NCBI RefSeq assembly: GCF_000155975.1
Contig: NZ_GG730304.1
Span: forward strand, 64,581-128,580
Reading direction: 5' to 3'
Source: Citrobacter youngae ATCC 29220
Lineage (GTDB): Bacteria > Pseudomonadota > Gammaproteobacteria > Enterobacterales > Enterobacteriaceae
Length of the DNA: 64,000 bases
The notes under the pieces were generated by a model. The model saw nothing but the letters and a program-made list of their open reading frames with translations. It did not search any database and was not told where the DNA came from. How positions within the stretch are numbered: the stretch's first letter is position 1; the number at the start of each line of letters is the position of its first letter. A program made the position numbers and the translations under genes. Positions 31,471 through 43,338 of the stretch are shown here, in pieces.

Positions 31471-31968
31471 TCAGTACAACGGCGATGCAGGTAGAAAAAG
31501 CTCGGTAAGCATCAATGGCTTACCGCTCAGCCGCAGGCGGGAACGTCGCCCCCACAGCGCTGCATCGCGGCCAATCTCAATAAAATCTCGGGTCAATGTC
31601 GATGACGTAAACAGGTAGCGTCCGAGCGGGGTTTTCCCCAGATTTTGTAAGGCCAGTTCAGGGCCGCACAGGGTTGATTCAGGCACCACGGTACGCCCGG
31701 CAAGCCAGGGCTCACCATCCGCGCATAACAGGATTTCGCGTAACCAGTAGCGGGATTCTTTAGGCAGCAGCATCAGTTCTTCAGCCACCTCATTTTGCCC
31801 AACGAACGCTTCGCGAATCAACGTAACGGTGACTTGTTTTCCCTGCTGCTCAAAACGTTTGGTCATCGAATCTTCCAGTAACAACCAGTCGAGCAGCTGC
31901 GGGTCCAGCGCCGGGATCTCATCAAAATAACGCAGCGCACGCAGTTGCGTTAACGCAGGGTGTGGCAT
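31471..31968 (-). CDS. ubiC: Chorismate lyase UbiC
   Basis: A 165-residue cytoplasmic enzyme that turns chorismate into 4-hydroxybenzoate and pyruvate, the committed step of ubiquinone synthesis. Recognisable segments are the N-terminal [33 protein letters not shown] and [20 protein letters not shown], including the conserved Arg and C-terminal Glu. Length equals E. coli UbiC. It is the first gene of ubiCA. Confidence 0.97.
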   Translation of the reverse strand: MPHPALTQLRALRYFDEIPALDPQLLDWLLLEDSMTKRFEQQGKQVTVTLIREAFVGQNEVAEELMLLPKESRYWLREILLCADGEPWLAGRTVVPESTLCGPELALQNLGKTPLGRYLFTSSTLTRDFIEIGRDAALWGRRSRLRLSGKPLMLTELFLPASPLY

Positions 31969-32087
31969 GCCTTACTCTCCGATTTATAACCTGAAGGCAT
32001 TGTATCGCAGAAAAGGCATTACGGGGTGAGCAAACACGATTAAGTGATCGGCAGAGCAACATAAGTGTAACAATTAGCACTGAAGGA

Positions 32088-32115
32088 TAAAAAAAGGTGC
32101 GCCAGGAGACGCACC
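32088..32115 (-). terminator. Terminator of the malK-lamB-malM operon
   Basis: On the minus strand the hairpin ggtgcgtc/ggcgcacc is followed by a long T run (ttttttttatcc). It lies 33 bp beyond the malM stop. Confidence 0.88.
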
Positions 32116-32148
32116 AGTTGTTGCAAAATCAACAATGTGGGGAGATGT

Positions 32149-33093
32149 TTACCCCTTGCCTTTTACACTGCTGATAAAGGTGGATCGGGCTGATTTGGAT
32201 CCCAGACGTTCAGCTTCATCAAGCAGCTTCAGCGCTTTATCGACATCGCCTTTCGCCACGGCATCCTTAATCGCCTGGTTAAAATAGCTTTCGGTGTCGT
32301 TCAGCATCGGTTCACTTTTCTTCACCGGCTGCGGTGCGGGAGCGGCAACCGCTGCCGGAGCCGCGTAGGTCACCGCAGGCGCTGCGGTATTGCCAACGGT
32401 GACAGGGCCTGGGCCGGAAGAGCCAAACAGCGGCCCCACCAGCACGCTGGAGGAGGAGCTGGTTTTGACTTTGAGTTTCAGCAGGCCATCGGTGGTATGA
32501 CGCGCGATCGGGTCCGGAATATCCGGAACAGCGTTACCGACACCCTTGGCATACGCTTTTGCCGGATCAAGCAGGGTCGTGGTCTGCTGGAGATCTTTAT
32601 CCGTAGTAAAGACCAGAACATAGAGCTTTTGCTGGCCCAGCGCTGGCGTCAGACGCATTACGCCTTCCAGACGATCGGCACTCATCACGCCGGGTTCCTG
32701 GTAGGTAAAATAGCTGCTGGGGAAGAACGCCGATGGCGTCATGTTCTGATCAAGAATTAAGACGTTTGGCGCAAATACGCTGGTTTGTTTGTTCACTTCA
32801 CTGGTCAGCGTCAGGGTTAACTCGCCAATATTTGCCGGTACGCTCCAGGCCGCGACCGGGCCGGTAATACCAGCGACATCCAGGCGCTGCCCCGCTGTTG
32901 CGAGCTGCGTGGACTGGGTTTTGGTTTGATCGACAGGCGTCCAGGTTAGCTGTTGCAACGCCGCAGTGGGAATCGTTGGGGCCGCGGTGGTGTTCTGCGG
33001 AACGATATTCACATCGGCCAGGCTGATGCCAGGCGCGCTGGCAAATAACCCTGCAGATAAACAAAGGGCAACGAGACTTTTCTTCATTTTCAT
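32149..33093 (-). CDS. malM: Maltose operon periplasmic protein MalM
   Basis: The 314-residue protein has a signal peptide (MKMKKSLVALCLSAGLFASA..., cut near LA/DVN) and an Ala/Pro-rich hinge (about 230-260, AAPAAVAAPAPQPVKK) that is longer than in K-12 (306 residues). The C-terminal helix (DKALKLLDEAERLGSKSARS) is conserved. It is the last gene of malK-lamB-malM. Its role is unclear; carbohydrate binding in the periplasm has been reported. I use the ATG at 33091-33093 rather than the TTG-type frame seven codons upstream. Confidence 0.95.
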   Translation of the reverse strand: MKMKKSLVALCLSAGLFASAPGISLADVNIVPQNTTAAPTIPTAALQQLTWTPVDQTKTQSTQLATAGQRLDVAGITGPVAAWSVPANIGELTLTLTSEVNKQTSVFAPNVLILDQNMTPSAFFPSSYFTYQEPGVMSADRLEGVMRLTPALGQQKLYVLVFTTDKDLQQTTTLLDPAKAYAKGVGNAVPDIPDPIARHTTDGLLKLKVKTSSSSSVLVGPLFGSSGPGPVTVGNTAAPAVTYAAPAAVAAPAPQPVKKSEPMLNDTESYFNQAIKDAVAKGDVDKALKLLDEAERLGSKSARSTFISSVKGKG

Positions 33094-33157
33094 TGTTATC
33101 ACCTTAGATAGCATGGGTTCAGCGGTGGCCAGGCAATAGCGCGCTAAACCGTAATCA

Positions 33158-33177
33158 AGAGGGGCTTACGCCCCTCT
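33158..33177 (-). terminator. Hairpin between lamB and malM
   Basis: A perfect stem agaggggc/gcccctct with loop ttac lies 30 bp after lamB, with no good T run. It is more likely an intra-operon attenuating or mRNA-stabilising structure than a full terminator; malM should still be transcribed from the malK promoter. Confidence 0.5.
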
Positions 33178-33206
33178 TTCGGTCTTTACGTCAGGTTAGT
33201 GCTGAA

Positions 33207-34580
<1,374 letters not shown>

Positions 34581-34641
34581 TTAAACGCTGCCACCTTCTA
34601 AAACTGCGAATGGTTTTGCGTTTCGTTTTTTTATGGGGACC

Positions 34642-35751
34642 TTAAACGCCCGGCTCCTGGTGCAACCGACGACATGCGGTGCCATCCTCACGGAACAGAT
34701 GGCAACGCTCTGGCGGCAGGCCGATAGCGAATGTGGCACCCTCTTCTACCAACACCACGTCGTTCTGGCGGTAAACCAGGTTTTGACGGATGGCGGGGAT
34801 CTGGATATGAATTTGTGTTTCGTGACCCAGCTGCTCGACCACCTGGACTTCACCTTCGAGGGTGACATCGGCGATTTCGCTGGGCAGCAGATGTTCCGGG
34901 CGGATGCCCAAAGACATATTGGCGCCAACCTGAACGTGGGCACTGTCGACAGGTAACCAGACCTGCTGGCGGTTGGGTAATTCAACCTGCACCTGATCAA
35001 TCGCCGTTGCGGTAACTTTCACCGGCAGGAAGTTCATCTTTGGCGAACCGATAAAGCCCGCCACAAAGCGGTCGGCAGGATAGTGGTACAGCTCCAGGGG
35101 CTTACCGACCTGCGCCACGCGACCGGCATCCAGCACCACGATTTTGTCTGCCAGGGTCATCGCTTCGACCTGATCGTGGGTGACGTAAATCATCGTGCGG
35201 CCAAGACGTTTATGCAGACGGGAGATTTCAATACGCATCTGAACGCGCAGCGCGGCGTCCAGGTTCGACAGCGGTTCATCGAGCAGGAACACCCGCGGCT
35301 CGGCAACTAAGGTACGGCCAATCGCCACACGCTGGCGCTGGCCGCCGGAAAGCGCTTTCGGTTTACGCTCCAGCAGGTGCGCCAGTTGCAGAACTTCGGC
35401 TACCTGATTAACGCGCTGGTTCATTACCTCTTTTTTCGCGCCGGCCAGTTTGAGGCCGAACGACATGTTTTCCGCGACGGACAAATGGGGATATAACGCA
35501 TAGGATTGAAAGACCATACCTACGCCACGTTCGGCTGGCGGAATGTCGTTCATCCGGGTCTCCCCGATAAACAGGTCGCCGCTGGTGATGGTTTCAAGCC
35601 CGGCAATCATACGCAGCAAGGTCGACTTACCGCAGCCTGACGGTCCGACAAACACCACGAATTCCCCTTCGTGAATGTCGAGATTGATATCCTTCGATAC
35701 CACCACGTCACCCCAGGCTTTCGTTACATTTCGCAGCTGTACGCTCGCCAT
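34642..35751 (-). CDS. malK: Maltose/maltodextrin ABC transporter ATPase MalK
   Basis: The 369-residue ATPase has Walker [10 protein letters not shown] (36-44), signature [15 protein letters not shown] (about 134), Walker [13 protein letters not shown] and switch H in [10 protein letters not shown]. The C-terminal regulatory domain (about 240-369) binds MalT and EIIAGlc. Two copies drive MalFG2. It is divergent from malE with the MalT/CRP control region between them, and is followed by lamB and malM. Length is near E. coli MalK (371). Confidence 0.98.
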   Translation of the reverse strand: MASVQLRNVTKAWGDVVVSKDINLDIHEGEFVVFVGPSGCGKSTLLRMIAGLETITSGDLFIGETRMNDIPPAERGVGMVFQSYALYPHLSVAENMSFGLKLAGAKKEVMNQRVNQVAEVLQLAHLLERKPKALSGGQRQRVAIGRTLVAEPRVFLLDEPLSNLDAALRVQMRIEISRLHKRLGRTMIYVTHDQVEAMTLADKIVVLDAGRVAQVGKPLELYHYPADRFVAGFIGSPKMNFLPVKVTATAIDQVQVELPNRQQVWLPVDSAHVQVGANMSLGIRPEHLLPSEIADVTLEGEVQVVEQLGHETQIHIQIPAIRQNLVYRQNDVVLVEEGATFAIGLPPERCHLFREDGTACRRLHQEPGV

Positions 35752-35830
35752 GCCCTTCTCCCTTCGTTACAACCTGTCATCGACAGCAACATTCATGATG
35801 GGCTGACTATGCGCGATCCCTTGACTGCGT

Positions 35831-36038
35831 GAATCCTCCACCCCCCGGCTTTTTTATGGGGGAGGAGGCGGGAGGATGAGAGAGCCGCGTCTGAGACCCG
35901 AACCGTACGACGCAGAGGAATTTCGTGATGCCGCTTGCAAAAATGGGTGGGGTTTTATGTGCGCCAGTGCGCAATACTCACATTTCTGTAACACAGATCA
36001 CATAAAGAGCGGGTGGGGCGTAGGGGTAAGGAGGATGG
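35831..36038. promoter_or_regulatory. Divergent malK/malE control region with MalT boxes and a CRP site
   Basis: MalT boxes (GGGGA(T/G)GAGG type) are seen as ggaggatgag at 35871-35880, gggggaggagg at 35858-35868, the inverted gaatcctccacc at 35831-35842 for malK, and gggtgggg/ggaggatgg at 36011-36038 near malE. A CRP site TGTAACACAGATCACA lies at 35987-36002. The order is the same as in E. coli, where MalT bound to maltotriose and ATP, with CRP, activates both promoters. The 360-bp gap holds no gene. Confidence 0.85.
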
Positions 36039-36075
36039 AAAGAGGTTGCCGTATAAAGAAACTAGTAAGCGTTAA

Positions 36076-37302
<1,227 letters not shown>

Positions 37303-37315
37303 TGCAGTTGTGAAC

Positions 37316-37391
37316 GTGCCGGATGGCGGCATAAATGCCTTATCCGGCCTACAGGGTATGTAGGCCTGATAAGCGCAGCGCCATCAGGCAC
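37316..37391. repeat. REP pair between malE and malF
   Basis: Units gccggatggcggcataaatg/ccttatccggcctac and taggcctgataagcgcagcg/ccatcaggca. The malE-malF REP is well known in E. coli; it stabilises the malE part of the mRNA and lowers malF expression relative to malE. The same arrangement is kept here. Confidence 0.93.
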
Positions 37392-37432
37392 GCTGACCAA
37401 CAGGTTTTCATTGTTGTTGAGGATTGAACCCC

Positions 37433-38977
37433 ATGGATGTCATTAAAAAGAAACACTGGTGGCAAAGCGACGCGCTGAAGTGGTCAGTGATGGGTCTGCT
37501 TGGTCTGCTGGTCGGTTACCTTGTTGTTTTGATGTACGCTCAGGGGGAGTATCTGTTTGCCATCATGACGCTGATTTTAAGCTCTGCTGGCCTGTATATT
37601 TTCGCTAACCGTAAAACCTATGCCTGGCGCTATGTTTACCCTGGCGTGGCCGGTATGGGGCTGTTTGTCCTGTTTCCGCTCATTTGTACCATCGCCATTG
37701 CTTTTACCAACTACAGCAGCACCAACCAGCTGACCTTCGAGCGTGCTCAACAAGTCCTGATGGATCGTTCTTATCAGGCAGGTAAAACCTACAACTTTGG
37801 CCTGTATCCGGCGGGTGATGAATGGCAACTGGCCCTCACCGACGGTGAAACGGGAAAAAATTATGTGTCCGACGCCTTTAAATTTGGCGGCGAACAGAAG
37901 CTGCAGTTAAAAGAAATTGAAGCGCTGCCAGCGGGCGAACGTGCGACGCTGCGTATCATCACCCAGAATCGTCAGGCGCTGACTCAGCTCACCGCCATTC
38001 TGCCGGATGAAAGTAAAGTCATCATGAGTTCATTGCGTCAGTTCTCCGGTACGCAGCCGCTCTACTCCCTGGCCGATGATGGAACGCTCACCAACAACCA
38101 AAGCGGCGTGAAATACCGCGCTAATAACGATATTGGCTATTATCAGGTCATTAACGCTGACGGTAGCTGGGGTACGGAAAAACTCAGCCCAGGCTATACC
38201 GTCACCATCGGCTGGGACAACTTCACCCGCGTCTTTACCGACGAGGGCATTCAGAAACCCTTCTTCGCTATCTTTGTCTGGACGGTGGTCTTCTCTGTAC
38301 TGACCGTGATCCTGACCGTGGCCGTCGGCATGGTACTGGCCTGTCTGGTGCAGTGGGAATCTCTGAAAGGCAAAGCGATTTACCGCGTCCTGCTGATTCT
38401 GCCCTACGCCGTACCGTCGTTTATCTCGATTCTGATTTTCAAAGGGCTGTTCAACCAGAGTTTTGGTGAAATCAACATGATGCTCAGCGCGCTGTTTGGC
38501 ATCAAACCGGCCTGGTTTAGCGATCCAACCACCGCGCGTTCGATGATTATCATCGTCAACACCTGGCTGGGCTATCCGTACATGATGATCCTGTGCATGG
38601 GGCTGCTGAAAGCGATTCCTGACGATCTGTATGAAGCCTCGGCGATGGACGGCGCGGGCCCGTTCCAGAACTTCTTTAAGATTACGCTACCGCTGCTGAT
38701 TAAGCCGCTGACGCCGCTGATGATCGCCAGCTTCGCCTTTAACTTTAACAACTTCGTGCTGATTCAACTGTTGACCAACGGCGGCCCGGACCGTCTCGGC
38801 ACCACCACGCCCGCCGGTTATACCGACCTGCTCGTGAGCTACACCTACCGTATCGCCTTTGAAGGCGGCGGCGGTCAGGACTTCGGTCTGGCAGCGGCGA
38901 TTGCCACGCTGATCTTCCTGCTGGTAGGCGCGCTGGCGATTGTGAACCTGAAAGCCACGCGTATGAAGTTTGATTAA
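37433..38977 (+). CDS. malF: Maltose ABC transporter permease MalF
   Basis: The 514-residue inner-membrane subunit has eight helices and the large periplasmic P2 loop (about 93-275) that contacts MalE. The cytoplasmic EAA loop is [20 protein letters not shown], which couples to MalK. I take the ATG at 37433 ([22 protein letters not shown] ribosome-binding site), giving the K-12 length, not a TTG three codons upstream. It is followed 14 bp later by malG. Confidence 0.98.
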   Translation: MDVIKKKHWWQSDALKWSVMGLLGLLVGYLVVLMYAQGEYLFAIMTLILSSAGLYIFANRKTYAWRYVYPGVAGMGLFVLFPLICTIAIAFTNYSSTNQLTFERAQQVLMDRSYQAGKTYNFGLYPAGDEWQLALTDGETGKNYVSDAFKFGGEQKLQLKEIEALPAGERATLRIITQNRQALTQLTAILPDESKVIMSSLRQFSGTQPLYSLADDGTLTNNQSGVKYRANNDIGYYQVINADGSWGTEKLSPGYTVTIGWDNFTRVFTDEGIQKPFFAIFVWTVVFSVLTVILTVAVGMVLACLVQWESLKGKAIYRVLLILPYAVPSFISILIFKGLFNQSFGEINMMLSALFGIKPAWFSDPTTARSMIIIVNTWLGYPYMMILCMGLLKAIPDDLYEASAMDGAGPFQNFFKITLPLLIKPLTPLMIASFAFNFNNFVLIQLLTNGGPDRLGTTTPAGYTDLLVSYTYRIAFEGGGGQDFGLAAAIATLIFLLVGALAIVNLKATRMKFD

Positions 38978-38991
38978 GGGAGACAACGAAC

Positions 38992-39882
38992 ATGGCTATG
39001 GTACAACCAAAATCTCAGAAGCTCCGCCTTCTGATCACACACTTAGGGCTGCTGATTTTTATCGCGGCGATCATGTTCCCGCTGCTGATGGTTATCGCCA
39101 TTTCGCTGCGTGAAGGTAACTTCGCCACCGGTAGCCTGATCCCGGAAAACATTTCCTGGGAGCACTGGCGGCTGGCGCTGGGCTTCAGCGTTGAGCATGC
39201 GGACGGTCGCTTCACCCCGCCGCCGTTCCCGGTGCTGCTGTGGCTGTGGAATTCGGTGAAAATCGCCGGTATCACCGCGATCGGCATCGTGGCGCTCTCC
39301 ACCACCTGCGCTTACGCCTTCGCCCGTATGCGCTTCCCAGGCAAAGCGACGCTGCTCAAAGGGATGCTGATTTTCCAGATGTTCCCGGCGGTGCTGTCTC
39401 TGGTGGCGTTATATGCCTTATTTGACCGCCTGGGTCAGTACATTCCGTTTATCGGCCTGAATACTCATGGCGGCGTGATCTTCGCCTATCTCGGCGGCAT
39501 TGCGCTGCACGTGTGGACGATTAAAGGCTACTTCGAAACGATCGACGGTTCACTGGAAGAAGCGGCCGCGCTGGATGGCGCCACGCCGTGGCAGGCATTC
39601 CGCCTGGTGCTGCTGCCGCTTTCCGTACCGATTCTGGCGGTCGTGTTTATTCTGTCTTTCATTGCCGCTATTACCGAAGTACCGGTCGCATCACTGCTGC
39701 TGCGTGATGTGAACAGCTACACCCTTGCGGTAGGTATGCAGCAGTACCTCAATCCACAAAACTATTTGTGGGGCGACTTTGCCGCCGCAGCTGTACTTTC
39801 AGCCATTCCAATCACTCTGGTGTTCCTGCTGGCGCAGCGCTGGCTGGTCAACGGCCTGACGGCGGGTGGTGTGAAAGGTTAA
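38992..39882 (+). CDS. malG: Maltose ABC transporter permease MalG
   Basis: The 296-residue partner of MalF has six helices and the EAA loop [21 protein letters not shown] near residue 190. The C-terminal tail ([11 protein letters not shown]) inserts in the MalF cavity in the known structure. Length equals E. coli MalG. It is the last gene of malEFG; the 3' UTR and a strong terminator follow. Confidence 0.98.
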   Translation: MAMVQPKSQKLRLLITHLGLLIFIAAIMFPLLMVIAISLREGNFATGSLIPENISWEHWRLALGFSVEHADGRFTPPPFPVLLWLWNSVKIAGITAIGIVALSTTCAYAFARMRFPGKATLLKGMLIFQMFPAVLSLVALYALFDRLGQYIPFIGLNTHGGVIFAYLGGIALHVWTIKGYFETIDGSLEEAAALDGATPWQAFRLVLLPLSVPILAVVFILSFIAAITEVPVASLLLRDVNSYTLAVGMQQYLNPQNYLWGDFAAAAVLSAIPITLVFLLAQRWLVNGLTAGGVKG

Positions 39883-39960
39883 GTTTTATCGAAGTACCTG
39901 CCCGGTAACGGGCAATGCCACTGCAACCCTCAACTTATGTTATCCCAACCTGTGACTGTT

Positions 39961-39991
39961 ATTCGGCGCTCTACGGAGCGCCCTTTTTTTA
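39961..39991 (+). terminator. Terminator of malEFG (possible MalH sRNA 3' end)
   Basis: Stem ggcgctc/gagcgcc with loop tacg is followed by a T7 run (39983-39989). In E. coli an Hfq-bound sRNA, MalH, is released from the malG 3' UTR and ends at this terminator. The malG-terminator interval here (39883-39990) has suitable size, but I cannot confirm the sRNA. The rest of the 324-bp gap to xylE is AT-rich and has no gene. Confidence 0.85.
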
Positions 39992-40206
39992 TGTTATTTT
40001 GCATTGCCGTTACGATTATTTCCTTTCGTGGCCCCCATCACTGCAATAATATTTACCGTCTGAAAACAGATAAACTAAACAGAATTAAGATCACAGAAAA
40101 GACAAAACATAATTGCAATGTAAAAAATGATAATTGTCTTCCTTACCTGTTAAATCCACCATCACGACACTGATCAAAAGAGCTGTATCCCCTAAGGCAG
40201 GTCTGA

Positions 40207-41682
40207 ATGAACACCCAATATAATTCCAGTTATATTTTTTCGATTACATTAGTGGCAACGTTAGGAGGACTATTATTCGGCTATGACACCGCCGTCATAT
40301 CCGGAACGGTAGAGTCGTTAAATACCGTGTTTGTCGCCCCGCAGCACTTAAGTGAATCCGCCGCCAACTCGCTGTTAGGCTTTTGCGTTGCCAGCGCGCT
40401 GATTGGCTGCATCATTGGTGGTGCGTTAGGTGGTTATTGCAGTAACCGGTTTGGCCGCCGCGACTCACTGAAAATCGCCGCCCTACTGTTCTTTATTTCT
40501 GGCATTGGTTCCGCGTGGCCAGAATTAGGGTTTACCACAATTAATCCAGATAACGCCGTTCCGGTTTATTTGGCCGGATACGTCCCCGAATTTGTTATTT
40601 ATCGTATCATTGGTGGTATTGGCGTAGGTTTAGCATCAATGCTTTCACCGATGTATATTGCAGAGCTGGCTCCGGCGCATATTCGCGGGAAACTGGTTTC
40701 CTTTAACCAGTTCGCCATTATTTTTGGTCAACTGTTGGTGTATTGCGTTAACTATTTCATTGCCCGTTCAGGCGACGCTAACTGGCTGAATACCGATGGT
40801 TGGCGATATATGTTCGCGTCCGAAAGTATTCCCGCCCTGCTGTTTTTACTGTTGCTGTACACCGTACCGGAAAGCCCGCGCTGGCTGATGGCGCGTGGCA
40901 AACACGAGCAGGCGGAAGGTATTCTGCGCAAAATTATGGGCAACAGCCTCGCCACCCAGGCCATGCAGGAGATCAATCAGTCACTAGAGCATGGCCGTAA
41001 AACCGGCGGACGTCTGTTGATGTTCGGCGTGGGCGTGATCGTCATCGGCGTAATGCTCTCCATCTTCCAGCAGTTTGTCGGCATTAACGTCGTGCTGTAC
41101 TACGCGCCGGAAGTGTTCAAAACGTTGGGGGCCAGCACCGACGTGGCGCTGTTGCAGACGATCATTGTCGGCGTCATCAACCTGAGCTTCACCGTGCTGG
41201 CAATCATGACGGTGGACAAATTTGGTCGCAAGCCGCTGCAAATCATTGGCGCATTGGGGATGGCTCTTGGGATGTTCAGCCTTGGCACCGCGTTTTACAC
41301 CCAGGCTTCCGGGCTGATAGCGCTGCTGTCGATGCTGTTTTACGTCGCCGCATTCGCCATGTCCTGGGGACCGGTTTGTTGGGTGCTGCTGGCAGAAATC
41401 TTCCCGAACGCGATTCGTGGCAAAGCGCTCGCCATTGCCGTTGCCGCTCAGTGGCTGGCGAACTATTTTGTCTCCTGGACCTTCCCGATGATGGACAAAA
41501 ATTCGTGGCTGGTTTCCCATTTCCACAACGGTTTCTCCTACTGGATTTACGGTTGTATGGGCATTCTGGCGGCGCTGTTTATGTGGAAGTTTGTGCCGGA
41601 AACCAAAGGTAAAACGCTGGAAGAACTTGAAGAACTTTGGGAACCCGCCGCAGAGAAAGCGAAGCCCGCCTCTGCGCAGTAA
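40207..41682 (+). CDS. xylE: D-xylose:H+ symporter XylE
   Basis: The 491-residue MFS sugar porter has 12 helices and the family signatures GGYCSNRFGRRDSLK (loop 2-3), PESPRWLMARGKHEQAEGIL (after helix 6) and PETKGKTLEELEELW (C-terminus). Sugar contacts such as QQFVGINVVLYYAPEVF are intact. Length equals E. coli XylE. The gene lies between malG and psiE, as in E. coli. Expression should depend on XylR and CRP, but I saw no clear operator in the AT-rich upstream region. Confidence 0.97.
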   Translation: MNTQYNSSYIFSITLVATLGGLLFGYDTAVISGTVESLNTVFVAPQHLSESAANSLLGFCVASALIGCIIGGALGGYCSNRFGRRDSLKIAALLFFISGIGSAWPELGFTTINPDNAVPVYLAGYVPEFVIYRIIGGIGVGLASMLSPMYIAELAPAHIRGKLVSFNQFAIIFGQLLVYCVNYFIARSGDANWLNTDGWRYMFASESIPALLFLLLLYTVPESPRWLMARGKHEQAEGILRKIMGNSLATQAMQEINQSLEHGRKTGGRLLMFGVGVIVIGVMLSIFQQFVGINVVLYYAPEVFKTLGASTDVALLQTIIVGVINLSFTVLAIMTVDKFGRKPLQIIGALGMALGMFSLGTAFYTQASGLIALLSMLFYVAAFAMSWGPVCWVLLAEIFPNAIRGKALAIAVAAQWLANYFVSWTFPMMDKNSWLVSHFHNGFSYWIYGCMGILAALFMWKFVPETKGKTLEELEELWEPAAEKAKPASAQ

Positions 41683-41695
41683 CCCTGATATACAG

Positions 41696-41729
41696 CACGC
41701 CGCAGCCCGATTGCGGCGTGTTGCTTTTT
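41696..41729 (+). terminator. Terminator between xylE and psiE
   Basis: Stem cacgccgca/tgcggcgtg with loop gcccgat is followed by ttgctttttac. It ends xylE; the convergent psiE stop codon lies at its far end. Confidence 0.85.
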
Positions 41730-42138
41730 ACTCTCGCTTCAGCCGTTTGGAATTACACAACCAGAGCGTGATCACCAACAGCAGGATCGCCGCAGAATAG
41801 ATCAATACATCCATCGGCGCTTTATGATCGACGATGATCAACCGCACAATCGCCGTGATGCCGATATAGACAAAGTAGCGCAGCGGAAAGTGAAACCCTG
41901 ACTGAAAGTACTTCACAATCAACGCGATAAATTCAAAGTAGAGGAAGTAAACCACCAGTCCTTCCACCAGCTCATATTTGCTGGTTTGTTCCGGCGCGAA
42001 CAGCACATCCGCCAGGTGCAGCGTTTCTTTCCCCAGGAATACGACCAGGATCAGGCCCAGACTCAACAGTCCAAGATTCAACACGGTCTGTAAGATGGTG
42101 GAGATAAACTCCACGCGCGGACGAGATAGCGACGTCAT
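41728..42138 (-). CDS. psiE: Phosphate-starvation-inducible membrane protein PsiE
   Basis: The 136-residue protein has four hydrophobic helices (for example [20 protein letters not shown] and [16 protein letters not shown]) and the length of E. coli PsiE. Its function is unknown; in E. coli it is induced by PhoB and repressed by cAMP-CRP. The start has an AGGAGGGG ribosome-binding site. Upstream, CTGTCAC at about 42184-42190 (minus strand) resembles half of a Pho box, and a TTATAC -10 follows it, but a complete box is not evident. Confidence 0.95.
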   Translation of the reverse strand: MTSLSRPRVEFISTILQTVLNLGLLSLGLILVVFLGKETLHLADVLFAPEQTSKYELVEGLVVYFLYFEFIALIVKYFQSGFHFPLRYFVYIGITAIVRLIIVDHKAPMDVLIYSAAILLLVITLWLCNSKRLKRE

Positions 42139-42277
42139 AACGACCCCTCCTGTTCAGGAACAAGGTCCCTGTATAACGCAAAAATGTGACAGAGATCTAC
42201 ATTTTTTGTTTATTTTTTGTGCATCTCAATAGTAGTGCAACAATGCTTCTGTCTCTAACATCTTGAACGGAATAGAA

Positions 42278-42787
42278 ATGCTTAAGATTCAAATGGCAAC
42301 CGTCGACGACGCCAGCTTGCTAAGCTCAATGGGCTATACCAGCTATCGACATCACTTTGCGCCTTTGTGGAAAAACCCGGGCGAGCTCGACGCTTATCTT
42401 GAGCAGGAATATTCCTTACCAGCAATATCCAGCAGTTTGGCCGAGCCCGGAACCTTCTGGCTTATCGCCTTTGCCGACGCGCCGGTTGGCTTTGCCAAAT
42501 ACAGTCTCCGCCACTCTATTGATTCAGAAGGGCGTTCAGGAGCATTACTACATAAGATCTACCTGATGCCAGATGAAACGGGCAAGCAGCACGGTGAGCT
42601 GCTTTTTGCCGAAGTTGTCCGCCAGGCCAAAGCGCAGGGTGAAAAATGGCTCTGGCTTGAGGTACTGGCTGATAATCCTAAGGCGCGGCAGTTCTATGAA
42701 CGGCAAGGGATGACGTATGTGAAGGAAATGGCTTTCACTACCGCCTCCCAGGCCAGCATTTTGTACGTTATGGAAAAGCAGATTTAA
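42278..42787 (+). CDS. GNAT-family N-acetyltransferase
   Basis: A 169-residue protein with a GNAT fold. The acetyl-CoA pyrophosphate loop region is HKIYLMPDETGKQHGELLFA (about 93-112), followed by EKWLWLEVLADNPKARQFYERQGM (about 124-147), the typical beta4-alpha3 and C-terminal GNAT block. The substrate is unknown. I start at the ATG 42278 (MLKIQMATVDD). It is followed 13 bp later by a hexapeptide-repeat acyltransferase on the same strand, so the two are probably one operon. K-12 lacks this pair beside psiE. The N-terminal layout resembles PaiA-type or RimI-like acetyltransferases, but I cannot assign one. Confidence 0.8.
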   Translation: MLKIQMATVDDASLLSSMGYTSYRHHFAPLWKNPGELDAYLEQEYSLPAISSSLAEPGTFWLIAFADAPVGFAKYSLRHSIDSEGRSGALLHKIYLMPDETGKQHGELLFAEVVRQAKAQGEKWLWLEVLADNPKARQFYERQGMTYVKEMAFTTASQASILYVMEKQI

Positions 42788-42800
42788 GAGGATATAAAGG

Positions 42801-43253
42801 GTGAATATTCGTCAATCCGCTGTCCGCAACGTCACGTGTGGTGAAAATGTTGTGGTTTATGAACCGGCAAATCTGTACGACTGCACGTTAGCAGACAACG
42901 TTTTTGTCGGGCCATTTGTTGAAATCCAGGGCAACACGCAGATTGGCGCAAATAGCAAAATTCAGTCCCACACCTTCATCTGCGAATATGTCACCATCGG
43001 TTCACGCTGTTTTATCGGGCATGGTGTGATGTTCGCCAACGATATGTTTCGGCAAGGAAAACCCAATGCCGACCGCACCAGTTGGGGAAGAATTACAATT
43101 GGCAATGATGTCTCGATCGGCAGTGGGGCGACCATTCTGGCAGTCACAATCTGCGATGGCGCAGTCATCGGCGCGGGAAGCGTAGTGACAAAATCGATTA
43201 CTGAGAAAGGCGTGTACGCGGGCAACCCGGCAAAATTATTGCGTCGTTTGTAA
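42801..43253 (+). CDS. Left-handed beta-helix acyltransferase (hexapeptide repeats)
   Basis: A 150-residue protein consisting almost only of hexapeptide repeats ([LIV]-G-X4), with a loop containing NDMFRQGKPNADRTSWGRITIG (about 74-95) and the ending GAGSVVTKSITEKGVYAGNPAKLLRRL, as in WbbJ/FdtC-type sugar O- or N-acyltransferases. The His in IGHGVMFAND is the probable catalytic base. The start is GTG with an AAGAGGATATAAAGG leader. It is paired with the preceding GNAT gene. A role in modifying a nucleotide sugar or surface glycan is possible, given the neighbouring yjbEFGH genes, but is inference. Confidence 0.82.
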   Translation: MNIRQSAVRNVTCGENVVVYEPANLYDCTLADNVFVGPFVEIQGNTQIGANSKIQSHTFICEYVTIGSRCFIGHGVMFANDMFRQGKPNADRTSWGRITIGNDVSIGSGATILAVTICDGAVIGAGSVVTKSITEKGVYAGNPAKLLRRL

Positions 43254-43256
43254 ATT

Positions 43257-43330
43257 GCCGGATGGCGGCATAAATGCCTTATCCGGCCTACAGCCGTACA
43301 GTAGGCCCGGTAAGCTCTGCGCACCGGGCG
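43257..43330. repeat. REP pair between the acyltransferase gene and yjbH
   Basis: Units gccggatggcggcataaatg/ccttatccggcctac and gtaggcccggtaagctctgcg/caccgggc lie between two convergent genes, 4 bp after one stop codon and 9 bp before the other. Confidence 0.9.
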
Positions 43331-43338
43331 ATCGCGCA

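Noticed and set aside
33158-33177. Full terminator between lamB and malM
   Set aside because: The stem is strong, but there is no T run; malM in E. coli is co-transcribed, so it is listed only as a hairpin of uncertain role.
42139-42277. Complete Pho box upstream of psiE
   Set aside because: Only one CTGTCAC half-site is convincing; the second half-site is poor.
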